A stretch of DNA of 64,000 nt from contig JBEKDZ010000004.1 in the NCBI GenBank assembly GCA_050014095.1, positions 248,001 to 312,000 of the forward strand. The letters run 5' to 3'. The translations under genes were made by a program, and so were the position numbers. This stretch comes from RBG-13-51-18 sp050014095. GTDB taxonomy: Bacteria; Chloroflexota; Dehalococcoidia; Dehalococcoidales; RBG-16-60-22. Positions 8,509 through 17,229 of the stretch are shown here, piece by piece. Position 1 is the first letter of the stretch. Each line of letters starts with the position of its first letter. The notes beneath the pieces are model-generated. The model was not told the origin of the DNA. It searched no databases and saw only the letters and a list, made by a program, of their open reading frames with translations.

Positions 8509-9282
8509 ATGAGTTACGAGCCGAAATATGAGAAACTGCGTATCTGGAACATTTTTATGGGTTTCCTGCACCTCGTCCAGGGACTACTTATCATTCTCCT
8601 GACCAATAACTTCACGCTACCGATTACAACATCCTTCTTGACATTCAATCCGTCGATGGGCAAGCTCTGGCCGGAAACCAACGTGCTGGTTAATTTGCCC
8701 TTCGGAATAATGGTGGCCGTATTCTTGTTTATCTCCGCCGTCGCTCATTTTACGGTCTCTTCGCCGGGGGTGTTCGGCTGGTATGTCAACAACCTGAAGA
8801 GGGGCATCAACTACGCCCGCTGGTACGAGTATGCCTTCAGCGCCTCGCTGATGATTGTGCTTATCGCCATGCTGTGCGGCGTGTATGACCTGGGGGCTTT
8901 AATCATGGCTTTCGCGCTTACTGGCGTGATGAACCTATGCGGGCTGGTGATGGAGGTGCATAACCAGACGACGAAAAAGACCAACTGGACTTCTTACATA
9001 GTCGGGTGTATCGCGGGCATCGCGCCGTGGGTAGCCATCGCCATCTACTTCTTCGGGTCGCTGGCTCAAGCTGGTGGGGGCGTGCCGAAGTTTGTCTACG
9101 CCATCCTGCCGATACTCTTCGTGTTTTTCTTCTGCTTCGCGGTAAATATGGTGCTGCAATACAAGAAGGTGGGACCCTGGCGCGATTACCTATTCGGCGA
9201 GAGGGTTTACATCCTGCTAAGTCTGATTGCGAAGTCAGCGCTGGCATGGCAGGTTTTCGCGGGAACATTAAGACCGGTATAG
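8509..9282 (+). CDS. Heliorhodopsin (seven-helix retinal protein)
   Basis: The protein is 257 aa with seven hydrophobic helices. The last helix has SLIAKSALAWQ with Lys242, the position of the retinal Schiff base; helix C has RWYEYAFSASLMI with Glu107, matching the carboxylate counterion Glu107 of heliorhodopsin 48C12. His21, His80 and Ser238 fall where 48C12 has His23, His80 and Ser237. The NMVLQYKK, GPWRDYLFGE and AGTLRP segments are also heliorhodopsin-like, and none of the type-1 pump motifs (DTD, NDQ) is present. Heliorhodopsins lie inverted in the membrane and are thought to sense light rather than pump ions. No retinal-synthesis gene is in the window. The gene has its own promoter and appears monocistronic. 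Confidence 0.93.
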   Translation: MSYEPKYEKLRIWNIFMGFLHLVQGLLIILLTNNFTLPITTSFLTFNPSMGKLWPETNVLVNLPFGIMVAVFLFISAVAHFTVSSPGVFGWYVNNLKRGINYARWYEYAFSASLMIVLIAMLCGVYDLGALIMAFALTGVMNLCGLVMEVHNQTTKKTNWTSYIVGCIAGIAPWVAIAIYFFGSLAQAGGGVPKFVYAILPILFVFFFCFAVNMVLQYKKVGPWRDYLFGERVYILLSLIAKSALAWQVFAGTLRPV

Positions 9283-9355
9283 GTCTTAGAGCTAATTATA
9301 ATTCTAAAATAGCCTCGAACACGCGAACGGGGGATAGTCGTCATATCGCCTAACT

Positions 9356-9384
9356 TTGACATGCTCCCTGCCAGAATTTATACT
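9356..9384 (+). promoter_or_regulatory. Sigma-70 promoter of the isochorismatase-family gene
   Basis: TTGACA (9356-9361), a 17-bp spacer and TATACT (9379-9384). The start codon is at 9431, with GAAGAGG upstream. Confidence 0.85.
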
Positions 9385-9430
9385 TAAAAGGTTGACTTTT
9401 CAGAATTACAGATTGAAGAGGTAATAGACT

Positions 9431-9985
9431 ATGAACGTGCCCAAGGCACTCGATGCCGCTAATACCGTTCTTTTGCTTATCGATTTCCAGGAGCGGCTTT
9501 TCCCCGTGATGCACGAAAAGGAAAAGCTCCTGAAAAATGTTATCAAGCTCATCAAAGGGGCGAAAGTGCTGGAGATACCGATTGTCCTGACCGAGCAGTA
9601 CCCCAAAGGACTGGGTCCGACCATCCCGGAGATTAAAGAGCTAATACCGGAGATAAATCCGGTTGAAAAGGTCTGCTTTAGCTGTACGGACGAGGCGGCG
9701 TTCAACCAGGCCCTGGAGGGACTGAAACGCAAGCAGGTGCTCATCGCGGGCATTGAGGCACATATCTGCGTTTACCAGACAGCTATGGCGCTGGCGCGTT
9801 TAGGCTATGAGGTGCAGCCGGTGGGTGATTGCGTTGCTTCCCGAGACCCAGAAAACAAACTGGCAGCACTTTTTAAAATGGGGGCGGCCGGCGTCAGCCC
9901 GACGACGGCGGAGATGGCGTTATTCGAGTTGCTCAAGGTGGCGCAAGGGGATAAGTTCAAGCAGATAAGCAATATCGTGAAATAG
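9431..9985 (+). CDS. Isochorismatase-family cysteine hydrolase
   Basis: The protein is 184 aa, a single alpha/beta domain. The catalytic triad is visible: Asp18 in LLLIDFQ, Lys80 in PVEKVCFSC, and the nucleophile Cys113 in GIEAHICVYQTA. The family includes isochorismatases, nicotinamidases and ureido-hydrolases; this short form with GIEAHICV resembles the YcaC-like/isochorismatase-domain proteins whose substrates are mostly unknown. It has a strong dedicated promoter. A short REP-type hairpin separates it from the next gene, so they may or may not be cotranscribed. Confidence 0.85.
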   Translation: MNVPKALDAANTVLLLIDFQERLFPVMHEKEKLLKNVIKLIKGAKVLEIPIVLTEQYPKGLGPTIPEIKELIPEINPVEKVCFSCTDEAAFNQALEGLKRKQVLIAGIEAHICVYQTAMALARLGYEVQPVGDCVASRDPENKLAALFKMGAAGVSPTTAEMALFELLKVAQGDKFKQISNIVK

Positions 9986-10020
9986 CAAGTATCAAGGAAT
10001 ACGTAAGGAGTAAAGGTGGC

Positions 10021-10046
10021 TGGATTCCCGCTTGCGCGGGAATGAC
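10021..10046. repeat. REP-like palindrome
   Basis: ATTCCCGC (10024-10031) and GCGGGAAT (10036-10043) form a perfect 8-bp stem with a TTGC loop, flanked by GG and GAC. This type of short palindrome is a common dispersed repeat in bacterial genomes. It covers the first possible ATG of the downstream frame, which argues for the internal start at 10062. Confidence 0.75.
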
Positions 10047-10061
10047 GTTGGATTCTGGTAT

Positions 10062-11114
10062 ATGAAATTAAAAAGGAACAGTCCCATCGAATTCCGGCGC
10101 GAGGTACTATCTTCGCGGATGATGACCCGCAACGGCTCGGGTGAGTTCAGCGAAGCGGCTATCCCCCTGGAGTTCCGCTTCGACCCGCTGACCGGGCGGA
10201 CATGTCGTATCGTGCAGTATTCGCCGGAAAGAATAATACGCCCGAATCTGACAACTCTGGAAAGGAAGTCGAAGAAACTCACCTGTCCGTTTTGTAAACC
10301 GTTTATCGAGAAGAACACACCCCGCTTCCCACCCGACCTTGTCCCCGAAGGCATAATCCGTAAGGGAAAAGCCGTAGCCTTTCCGAATCTGGGACCCTAC
10401 GATGTTTACGGGGTGGTCGTGGCGATCTCCGACCGTCATTTCGTCCCTCTTAAGGACTTCGATACGGGGACGGTACACGATGCCCTGCTGGCGGCACAGG
10501 CATATATCAAAAGCGTTCAGGATTTCGACAGCCGGGCGATTTATCACTTTATCGCCTGGAACCATATGCCGCCATCCGGAGGCAGCATCGTCCACCCGCA
10601 TTTGCAGAGCAACGCCGGCTATTTCCCCACCGACTATCAGGCCCAAATACTTGAAGCTTCCGAGAAATACTATCAGGAGAAGGGGACGAACTACTGGAGC
10701 GACCTGCTGAAAGAGGAGAAGAAAAACGAGCAAAGATACATCGGCCAGATTGGCCATACCGAGTGGCTGACCAGTTTCGTGCCCAAGGGACGACTTTCCG
10801 ACGTAGTGGCGGTGTTCCCGGGTAAAGCCTCGATTGCGGAGCTGACCAAGCGAGACCTGGAGGACTTCGCCCGCGGGCTGATTAAGGTTTTCGACTATAT
10901 CGATGAGCTAAAGCTGATTAGCTTTAACATGAGCACCTATTCGGGCTTCGATAAGGACAGGTTCTGGGCGCACGCCCGTATCACGCCGCGGGGCATGCTG
11001 CTCTATTCACCCATCGAGACGAGCGACCAGTTTTACTACCAGATAATGCAGGACGAGAACATCTGTATCCTGCCGCCGGAAACGGTAGCCGAGGGGTTGA
11101 GGAAGCGGTTTTAA
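10062..11114 (+). CDS. GalT-like nucleotidyltransferase (HIT superfamily)
   Basis: The start is set at ATG 10062 because the upstream ATG at 10032 lies in a repeat; the product is about 350 aa. CPFC (residues ~75-78) gives a zinc pair and SIVHPHLQ (His178, His180, Gln182) is the HPHxQ-type active site of galactose-1-phosphate uridylyltransferases, whose central histidine carries the nucleotide. The length matches GalT, but similarity outside the motifs is to the broader DUF4931/GalT-like group, so the sugar phosphate used is uncertain. No galactokinase or epimerase is nearby. A cysteine-cluster protein follows one base after the stop and is almost certainly cotranslated. Confidence 0.8.
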   Translation: MKLKRNSPIEFRREVLSSRMMTRNGSGEFSEAAIPLEFRFDPLTGRTCRIVQYSPERIIRPNLTTLERKSKKLTCPFCKPFIEKNTPRFPPDLVPEGIIRKGKAVAFPNLGPYDVYGVVVAISDRHFVPLKDFDTGTVHDALLAAQAYIKSVQDFDSRAIYHFIAWNHMPPSGGSIVHPHLQSNAGYFPTDYQAQILEASEKYYQEKGTNYWSDLLKEEKKNEQRYIGQIGHTEWLTSFVPKGRLSDVVAVFPGKASIAELTKRDLEDFARGLIKVFDYIDELKLISFNMSTYSGFDKDRFWAHARITPRGMLLYSPIETSDQFYYQIMQDENICILPPETVAEGLRKRF

Positions 11115-11115
11115 G

Positions 11116-11463
11116 ATGGGTCGAGCGAAAAATAAGTCCGTTAAAGAAGCGGGAACTATGGAGTGTCGTCGGTGCGGCGTCTGCTGTAAAAAACATCAAG
11201 CTTTCGTGACGCCGGAGGATATCGATAGGATAACGGCTTACCTGGGGATAACCCTCAACGACTGGGAAAAGCTGTATGATGACCGCCGCTGGCAATACTC
11301 GGAATACCGCCTGATACGCCAGATAAACGGCGCCTGCGCCTTTCTTAAGTTCTCCGAGGGGTTGGCAACCTGCGAAATCCACGCCGTGAAGCCTGTCTGC
11401 TGCGCGAGGTGGCAGGCGGGGCTGGACAAGAAGGAATGTAAAGAGGGGTTGGCGAGTAAATAG
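11116..11463 (+). CDS. YkgJ-family cysteine cluster protein
   Basis: The protein is 115 aa. CRRCGVCCKKH near the N-terminus and CEIHAVKPVCCARW near the C-terminus form the conserved cysteine set of the YkgJ/UPF0153 family, which likely binds zinc or an Fe-S cluster. Family function is unknown. The start follows the stop of the GalT-like gene by one base, so the two are translationally coupled. An internal ATG (MECRRC) 14 codons in is an alternative start. Confidence 0.82.
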   Translation: MGRAKNKSVKEAGTMECRRCGVCCKKHQAFVTPEDIDRITAYLGITLNDWEKLYDDRRWQYSEYRLIRQINGACAFLKFSEGLATCEIHAVKPVCCARWQAGLDKKECKEGLASK

Positions 11464-11510
11464 CTGTAAGTTGTTAGTTGACAGTTATCAATTTTCAGTT
11501 ATCGAGGTCA
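11464..11510. repeat. Partial heptamer-phased repeat
   Basis: A short run with 7-bp periodicity (TTGACAG, TTATCAA, TTTTCAG, TTATCGA) that resembles one arm of the longer dispersed repeat found at 27430, 28869, 31814, 33328 and 41706. Lacks the G-rich core and the second arm. Confidence 0.5.
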
Positions 11511-11812
11511 AGGGCAAATATAATAGCTTTTGCGACATCAGCCATCTTTTCCGGAGATAGCTGGGTAATACGCTCTGTTAGTCGGGACTTGGGGATAGTG
11601 AGTATATTATCCAGATTAGCTACACATTTTGCTGGCATCCCGTCTTCTTCACCGAGGGGCACTTCGACAGGCATTTTACGGATAGTACGCGTAATTAAGG
11701 CTACTGTAACTGCGGTCCTGACGCTATAAGCTGCATTTCGCGACAATAAAAGAACGGGACGCCTGCCAACGGGCGAGGGCAATTCCGCCCACCTCACTTC
11801 GCCGCGCTGCAT
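11495..11812 (-). CDS. MazF/PemK-family mRNA interferase toxin
   Basis: The protein is 105 aa. It opens with RGEVRWAELPSPVGRRPVLLLSRN, the typical start of PemK/MazF toxins including the conserved RP segment, and continues with VALITRTIR and NLDNILTIPKSRL, as in the family. MazF toxins cut mRNA at short sequence motifs. The ATG directly abuts the antitoxin stop codon (TAGATG), so the pair is cotranslated, antitoxin first. The complete domain with no frameshift suggests an intact module. Confidence 0.9.
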   Translation of the reverse strand: MQRGEVRWAELPSPVGRRPVLLLSRNAAYSVRTAVTVALITRTIRKMPVEVPLGEEDGMPAKCVANLDNILTIPKSRLTERITQLSPEKMADVAKAIIFALDLDN

Positions 11813-12064
11813 CTACCACGACTCCTCGGATAGGACTTCTGCTGACATAGCTGTTTGTATCTCTCCCGCCGTCGGTTCCTCCGGGAATCTTATATATCCC
11901 TGCTGATAGAGCTTGTCCTGTTCTTCGTCTTCAACCTGCTGCAAATAACGCGTGCATGCCTGGCGGATTACCTCCGACCTGGCGCGCCGTTGTTTTTTCG
12001 ATAGACTATTTAAATTCTTGAGGAGGTCCTCATCAACAGGAACCTGTATCACTTTCTTCACCAT
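11813..12064 (-). CDS. Ribbon-helix-helix antitoxin of the MazEF pair
   Basis: About 83 aa from ATG 12064 (MVKKVIQVPVDEDLL); an upstream ATG at 12079 is less likely. The N-terminal half is a ribbon-helix-helix DNA-binding domain (VIQVPVDEDLLKNLN, then RSEVIRQACTRYL) and the acidic C-terminal tail (EEPTAGEIQ, LSEESW) is the probable toxin-binding part. Upstream lies an AT-rich stretch with direct ATTATAC/ATTATATTACAC-like repeats (12085-12115), a likely site for autoregulation by such antitoxins. Confidence 0.85.
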   Translation of the reverse strand: MVKKVIQVPVDEDLLKNLNSLSKKQRRARSEVIRQACTRYLQQVEDEEQDKLYQQGYIRFPEEPTAGEIQTAMSAEVLSEESW

Positions 12065-12118
12065 CCTATGCCTCCACAATAGAATTACACAATATTATAC
12101 ATATTATATTACACAATG

Positions 12119-14134
12119 TCAATGTTTTTTGCTTACTAACAATGTAAACTTCCCCTTTACCCTTATATCCCTCGATGAGTTACCTACCAGTATCTCAAAG
12201 TCGCCGGGTTCGGCTACCCAGTCCTTAAGTTTCACATCATAGAAGGAGAAGGCTTCTTTAGTCAGGGTAAAATTAACTATTTTCTTTTCGCCGGGGGAGA
12301 GGGCAACCTTCTTAAAAGCTTTTAGTTCTTTGGGAGGGCGCGGCACGCTGCAGGCAACATCAGCTACATAGACCTGCACCACCTCTTTGCCCGCCACTTT
12401 ACCGGTATTAGTAATATCAACACTGACCTTTATTTTGTCCTTGGCTTTAGCGGGGCTGACCTTAAGGTTGCTGTATTCAAAACTAGTATAAGAAAGCCCG
12501 TATCCGAAGGGGAACAAAGGCTCCACTTTGTTAGCGTCGTAGTGGCGGTAGCCGACGTAGATGCCCTCGCCATAAAGCACATTATCGTTGGCGCCGGGGT
12601 AGTTGGCAAAGGCGGGGTTATCCTCTAAACGATGAGGGAAGGTATCAGGCAGCTTGCCGGAGGGATTGACTAAACCGAAGAGGACGGACGCGATGGCGTT
12701 GCCGCACTCCTGCCCGGGGAAAAAGGCTTCTACAACGGCGGGGACATTTTCCAGCCAGGGCATAGCTAAAGGCGAGCCGTTGTTCAGAACGACGACAGTA
12801 TTGGGATTGGCTTTAGCCACCCGGCTGATAAGCTCGTTTTGTCCCGGCGGCAGGTCCATATCTTTTCTATCGAATCCCTCGCTTTCGTGCTTCTCGTTCA
12901 GCCCAGCGAAAACGATAGCGGCATCAGCATTAGCGGCGGCTTTTACAGCACGCTCTAAAAGGTCGGGCGACGGGGAGGCATCACAGCCAGGCGCGTAAAC
13001 TATTTCCATATTATCGCCGCACAGATTTTTTATTGCTTCGAGAGGGGCGACCTTATAGTAAGGAACCACCTGCGCGCTGCCGCCGCCCTGGATGCTGGCT
13101 GAAGCCGCATTAGGCCCGATAACGGCGATAGTCTTTATTTTGCTTTTATCCAACGGGAGGATGTGATTATCGTTTTTCAGGAGGACAATCGCTTCCTCGG
13201 CGATCTCACGGGCAAGCTTGCCATGGGCGGGGAACTCTTTATTTTTATCGGCATCATTGATATTCCCCTCCAGCGCGCCGGTGTTTATCAATATTCTTAA
13301 GATACGGCGCACCTTATCATCGATTATTTTAATATCAACCTCGCCTTCTTTTACCGCTTTCACTAACGCTTCTCCGAAGAATCGCGCCGGGCCAGGCATC
13401 TCTAAGTCCAGGCCGGCATTAGCGGCGGGTACCGTGCTGTGGGTGGCAAACCAGTCTGACATGACGAGTCCCGCAAAACCCCACTCATCCTTTAAAATTT
13501 CCGTTAAAAGTCGATGGTTTTCCGAGGCATGAGTGCCGTTGACTTTGTTATAGGAGCACATAAACGACCAGACGCCGGCTTCTTTTATGGCTTTTTCAAA
13601 AGAGGGGAAGTAGATTTCGCGCATGGTTCTTTCATCCGCCTCCGAGCTGATGGTCATACGCTGGTACTCGGAGTTGTTGAGGGCGAAGTGTTTCACGCAG
13701 GCACTGACCTTTCTACTTTGAATACCGGAGATAATGGCAACTCCCATACGGGCAGATAAATAGGGGTCTTCAGAGTAGCTTTCAAAGTTTCTGCCGCCGA
13801 GTGGCGAGCGGTGGATATTGACGCAGGGTCCTAACAAAATTGAGCAGCCCCGCGCCCGCGTCTCCTCCCCTAAAGCGCTGCCCACCTGGTAAATGAGGTC
13901 AGGATTCCAGGTAGCCGCCATACCGACGGCGGTGGGGAAACAGGTGGCGGGGATAGTGACATTATTATTGGTTTCGTCCACCGTCCTGGCGCCGTGGGGT
14001 CCATCGGTAACCTTGATGGAAGGAATGCCCAGTCGCTCGATGGCGTGCGTACGCCAGAAATTAATACCCGCCAGCAGCGAGACTTTTTCCTCCAGAGTCA
14101 TTTGCTTTATCAGCGCTTCGATTCTTTTTTGCAT
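12119..14134 (-). CDS. Glycoside hydrolase family 3 beta-glucosidase
   Basis: The start is placed at ATG 14134 because GGAGG lies eight bases upstream and overlaps the earlier ATG at 14149. The product is 671 aa. The N-terminal (alpha/beta)8 barrel has VTDGPHGAR, KHFALNN, and the nucleophile Asp227 in VMSDWFA. A middle alpha/beta sandwich holds IAVIGPNA and GFDRKDMDLP, and the C-terminus is a fibronectin III-like domain (VSVDITNTGKVAGKEVVQVYV). No signal peptide is seen, so it probably acts on imported oligosaccharides or glycosides in the cytoplasm. It follows an alpha/beta hydrolase by 35 bp on the same strand. Confidence 0.93.
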   Translation of the reverse strand: MQKRIEALIKQMTLEEKVSLLAGINFWRTHAIERLGIPSIKVTDGPHGARTVDETNNNVTIPATCFPTAVGMAATWNPDLIYQVGSALGEETRARGCSILLGPCVNIHRSPLGGRNFESYSEDPYLSARMGVAIISGIQSRKVSACVKHFALNNSEYQRMTISSEADERTMREIYFPSFEKAIKEAGVWSFMCSYNKVNGTHASENHRLLTEILKDEWGFAGLVMSDWFATHSTVPAANAGLDLEMPGPARFFGEALVKAVKEGEVDIKIIDDKVRRILRILINTGALEGNINDADKNKEFPAHGKLAREIAEEAIVLLKNDNHILPLDKSKIKTIAVIGPNAASASIQGGGSAQVVPYYKVAPLEAIKNLCGDNMEIVYAPGCDASPSPDLLERAVKAAANADAAIVFAGLNEKHESEGFDRKDMDLPPGQNELISRVAKANPNTVVVLNNGSPLAMPWLENVPAVVEAFFPGQECGNAIASVLFGLVNPSGKLPDTFPHRLEDNPAFANYPGANDNVLYGEGIYVGYRHYDANKVEPLFPFGYGLSYTSFEYSNLKVSPAKAKDKIKVSVDITNTGKVAGKEVVQVYVADVACSVPRPPKELKAFKKVALSPGEKKIVNFTLTKEAFSFYDVKLKDWVAEPGDFEILVGNSSRDIRVKGKFTLLVSKKH

Positions 14135-14169
14135 GGCAGGTGCCTCCAAATATTCATTTAGTAGCGATT

Positions 14170-14994
14170 TCAGGCGGGCAGGGATTTAAGAAATTTAAAA
14201 AGAACTTCCTGATAATCGGGGAAATTGTCACGGCGGATGTTATGGGTGGTGCCCTTGATTTGCACCCATTTGAAGGGGTGTTTGGCTTTCCAGAGTTTAG
14301 CGGCGTGCTCGGCAACTTCTTTGGTGACGATTCCTTTTTCGGCGATAATGAGGAGGGTGGGGCATTTTATCTTTGGCACTAGCTCATCGTAAGAGTGTGG
14401 ATTAACAATCATATGTAAAAACAGCGAGGCATCGAACTGCTGTTTGGCTTTCGCCCAGGGGAGTCTTTCTTTTTCCGGCCATTGCGGGTCCATCTTGCGG
14501 CTTTCGGCAACGAGTTCTTCAATGGAAAGGTTACGTAGTCCGAGTAACCATCCTACCCTGGCCGCCCCCTCATTCCGCTCTTTTTCAGCCATCTTAGGAT
14601 CGGGTTCCGGCATGCCCCAGGGAGGGTCTTCCAGGATAATGGCGCACGGCAGCGAGGGATACATCACCGCGATATTCGCCGCGGTATCGGCGCCCATGGA
14701 ATGCCCCGCGATTAAAGGTTTCTTAAGTCCCAATGCTTTAATCAAACCAACCACCTGTTGCGCGTAACTTTCAAACGAAACATTAGGATCGAGCCTATCC
14801 GAGAGTCCGTGCCCTTGAGCATCCGGCATGATAACGTCGTACTTTGGCGTGAGGGCTGTAGCCAGCGTCGTCCAGCAAAGCCCGTTATCCGTAGCGCCAT
14901 GGAGCAGGATAAACGGCGGCTTGTCGCCGCCGGTACGATAGTAGTGCAGCTTGATTCCCTTAATATTTAAATCGCCTTCGGTATATTGCAGCAT
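14170..14994 (-). CDS. Alpha/beta hydrolase
   Basis: The protein is 274 aa with the alpha/beta hydrolase fold: oxyanion segment FILLHGATDNG, nucleophile Ser99 in AGHSMGA, and a late histidine in GTTHNIRRD. DAQGHGLSDR is the conserved strand-turn after the oxyanion hole. This is close to the soluble epoxide hydrolase/haloalkane dehalogenase/carboxylesterase group, but the nucleophile is serine, so it is more likely an esterase or C-C hydrolase. Substrate unknown. It precedes the GH3 gene on the same strand, which could mean joint work on acylated glycosides (inference). Confidence 0.85.
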   Translation of the reverse strand: MLQYTEGDLNIKGIKLHYYRTGGDKPPFILLHGATDNGLCWTTLATALTPKYDVIMPDAQGHGLSDRLDPNVSFESYAQQVVGLIKALGLKKPLIAGHSMGADTAANIAVMYPSLPCAIILEDPPWGMPEPDPKMAEKERNEGAARVGWLLGLRNLSIEELVAESRKMDPQWPEKERLPWAKAKQQFDASLFLHMIVNPHSYDELVPKIKCPTLLIIAEKGIVTKEVAEHAAKLWKAKHPFKWVQIKGTTHNIRRDNFPDYQEVLFKFLKSLPA

Positions 14995-15114
14995 GTTTGT
15001 TCCTTTCAGGTAAGATTAATAGATTTTATTACTGCCGGACGTTTTTAGGCAAATACAGGAGAAAAGTGTTAGTATATAGCCGAGAAACAACAAGGCAGCA
15101 AACGGAGGCTAAAA

Positions 15115-17205
15115 ATGGCAAAAAGCAAATTCGAGAAGCTGCTCGAGCCAGGCTATATCGGCAAGGTCAGGACGAGGAACCGGATGGTGAAGACCGGGGC
15201 GGGGACATTCATGTGGCACGAGGACGAGACTCATATGAATAAAGCCATCCTGGCTTACTATGAGAGTCTGGCGCGGGGCGGGGTAGGCTTGTTAATTGTG
15301 GAGAGTCCGACCATCGACTATCCTGCGGGGGCGCGGTGGCGGGCACGCTACCGCATCGATAATGATAAATATATCGAGGGCTTGAGTGAGCTTACCGAGG
15401 TTATCCATAAATACGGCTGCCCTACTTTTATGCAGATGAACCATGACGGGCCGTGGCAGGCACATCTTCTCGGTGATGACTCGCCATTTCAAGGACCGCC
15501 GATTGGTGCCTCGCCCACGGTGCTGAAAAACGAGAATGATTTTCATAACGAACCGCCGCACGAGCTGACGATACCGGAAATCGAGGTAATCATCGATAAG
15601 TTCGCCAGCGCTGCCGTGAGGGCGCAAAAAGCGGGGTTCGATGGGGTGGATATCAATGCCGCCAGCAGCCACCTGCTGCATAACTTTTTATCACCATTCT
15701 GGAACCGGCGGCAGGACGCTTACGGAGGAAGTCCCGAGAACCGGGCGCGTATCGTCACCTCCATTATCAAAGAAATCAAAAAGCGCTTGGGACAGGACTT
15801 CCCAGTATCCATCTGCATCAACAGCATCGAAGTCGGGCAAGCAGCCGACGTCCCCGACGAAAAATGTATCACGGTGGACGACGCCAAAAGAACAGCGCGA
15901 TTACTACAAGAAGCCGGCGCCAACGCCATCCACGTGCGCAGTCACTGGCTGGGATATCATGTGGGGGCTTACCTGCCGGACCTGCTTTTCTATCCGGCTC
16001 CTCCCATCCCCCTTCAATCTATACCTAAAGAATACGACGTAAAGCTTAGAGGCAAGGCATGGAACGTGAACCTGGCAGCGGAGATTAAAGCGGCGATATC
16101 CATACCGGTGATGGTAGTGGGCAAGCTCGACCCAGAGCTGGGCGAGAAAGTGTTGCGAGAAGGCAAAGCCGATTTTATCCTCATGACGCGGCGATTGCAG
16201 GCCGACCCGGAGCTGCCCAACAAAGTTATCGCCGGCAGGCTTAAGGATATTGCACCCTGCACCGCCTGCGAAAACTGCCTGGGCAGTCGACGCTGCCGCA
16301 TCAACGCCTTCATGGGTAAAGAGTACAACACCATTGAGAAAGCGGCTAAAAAGAAAAAGGTGGTGGTGGTAGGTGGGGGCCCAGCCGGTATGGAGGCGGC
16401 CCGGGTAGTGGCACTGCGGGGACATGAGGTAACGCTTTATGAGAGAAATAGCCAGCTGGGTGGACTGCTCCCCGTCGCGGCTGTGGTCAAGGGCACGGAG
16501 CTGGAAGACCTGCCGGCGATAATACACTATCTAAAACGCCAGATAAAAAAGCTGGACGTAAAGGTTAGAGCGGGTAAAAAGGTTGATGATAAAGAGATAG
16601 AGAAAATCAAGCCGGATGTGGTTATCATCGCCACGGGCGGTACACCGACCATGCCCGATATCAAAGGCATCGACCTGCCGAACGTGGTGGGTGGGGCTAA
16701 ACTGCATAAGAGTCTCAAGTCATACTTAAGGTTCATTCCACCGAATCTCTTAAGATGGCTGACTAAATTTTACCTGCCCATTGGTAAAAGGGTAGTCATT
16801 ATCGGGGGAAGTCTGCATGGCTGTGAGCTGGGGGAGTTCCTCGCCAAACGGGGCAGGCAGGTAACTATCGTGGAAAAATCGGAAAAGTTGGGACAGGGCA
16901 TGGTGGACGTTATCCAGGCGTATTTATTCCATTGGTTCAAGAAAAAGGGCGTTACCCTGATAAGCGGAGTAAAAGGGTACGTGGAAATCACGAAAGAGGG
17001 ATTGACGATTATCAATAAAGACGGAGTAAAAGAGATCATCAAAGCCGATACGATTATCCCCGCCCTGCCGCTAACGCCCGATATGAAACTATACGAAAGC
17101 CTTAAAGGCAAAGTCGCGGAAATTTATGCCATCGGCGACTGCCAGGAGCCTTTATTGATAGTCGACGCAATCAGCAAGGGCATGGAAACCGCCCGCTTGA
17201 TTTAG
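15115..17205 (+). CDS. Old-yellow-enzyme/2,4-dienoyl-CoA reductase-like FMN-FeS-FAD oxidoreductase
   Basis: The protein is 696 aa with three parts. Residues ~5-370 form an OYE-type TIM barrel (RNRMVKTGAG, FMQMNHDGPWQ, WNRRQDAYGGSPENRARI). A [4Fe-4S] motif CTACENCLGSRRC lies near residues 382-395. The rest is a FAD/NAD(P) two-domain module (VVVVGGGPAGMEAARV, then VVIIGGSLHGCELGEF). This is the layout of 2,4-dienoyl-CoA reductase, trimethylamine dehydrogenase and related bile-acid or enone reductases. RBS AAACGGAGG precedes the ATG. Three cupin genes follow in the same operon, an association that may reveal its substrate class; I cannot name the substrate. Confidence 0.9.
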   Translation: MAKSKFEKLLEPGYIGKVRTRNRMVKTGAGTFMWHEDETHMNKAILAYYESLARGGVGLLIVESPTIDYPAGARWRARYRIDNDKYIEGLSELTEVIHKYGCPTFMQMNHDGPWQAHLLGDDSPFQGPPIGASPTVLKNENDFHNEPPHELTIPEIEVIIDKFASAAVRAQKAGFDGVDINAASSHLLHNFLSPFWNRRQDAYGGSPENRARIVTSIIKEIKKRLGQDFPVSICINSIEVGQAADVPDEKCITVDDAKRTARLLQEAGANAIHVRSHWLGYHVGAYLPDLLFYPAPPIPLQSIPKEYDVKLRGKAWNVNLAAEIKAAISIPVMVVGKLDPELGEKVLREGKADFILMTRRLQADPELPNKVIAGRLKDIAPCTACENCLGSRRCRINAFMGKEYNTIEKAAKKKKVVVVGGGPAGMEAARVVALRGHEVTLYERNSQLGGLLPVAAVVKGTELEDLPAIIHYLKRQIKKLDVKVRAGKKVDDKEIEKIKPDVVIIATGGTPTMPDIKGIDLPNVVGGAKLHKSLKSYLRFIPPNLLRWLTKFYLPIGKRVVIIGGSLHGCELGEFLAKRGRQVTIVEKSEKLGQGMVDVIQAYLFHWFKKKGVTLISGVKGYVEITKEGLTIINKDGVKEIIKADTIIPALPLTPDMKLYESLKGKVAEIYAIGDCQEPLLIVDAISKGMETARLI

Positions 17206-17229
17206 TCCAACCGCAAAGGGAGATAAAAT

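Noticed and set aside
8918..9353. Antisense and alternate-frame ORFs over heliorhodopsin
   Set aside because: Arg/Pro-rich shadow translations of a GC-rich membrane gene with no homologous pattern.
10032..10061. Upstream ATG of the GalT-like gene
   Set aside because: It lies in the REP palindrome GCGGGAATGAC; family alignment is expected to begin later.
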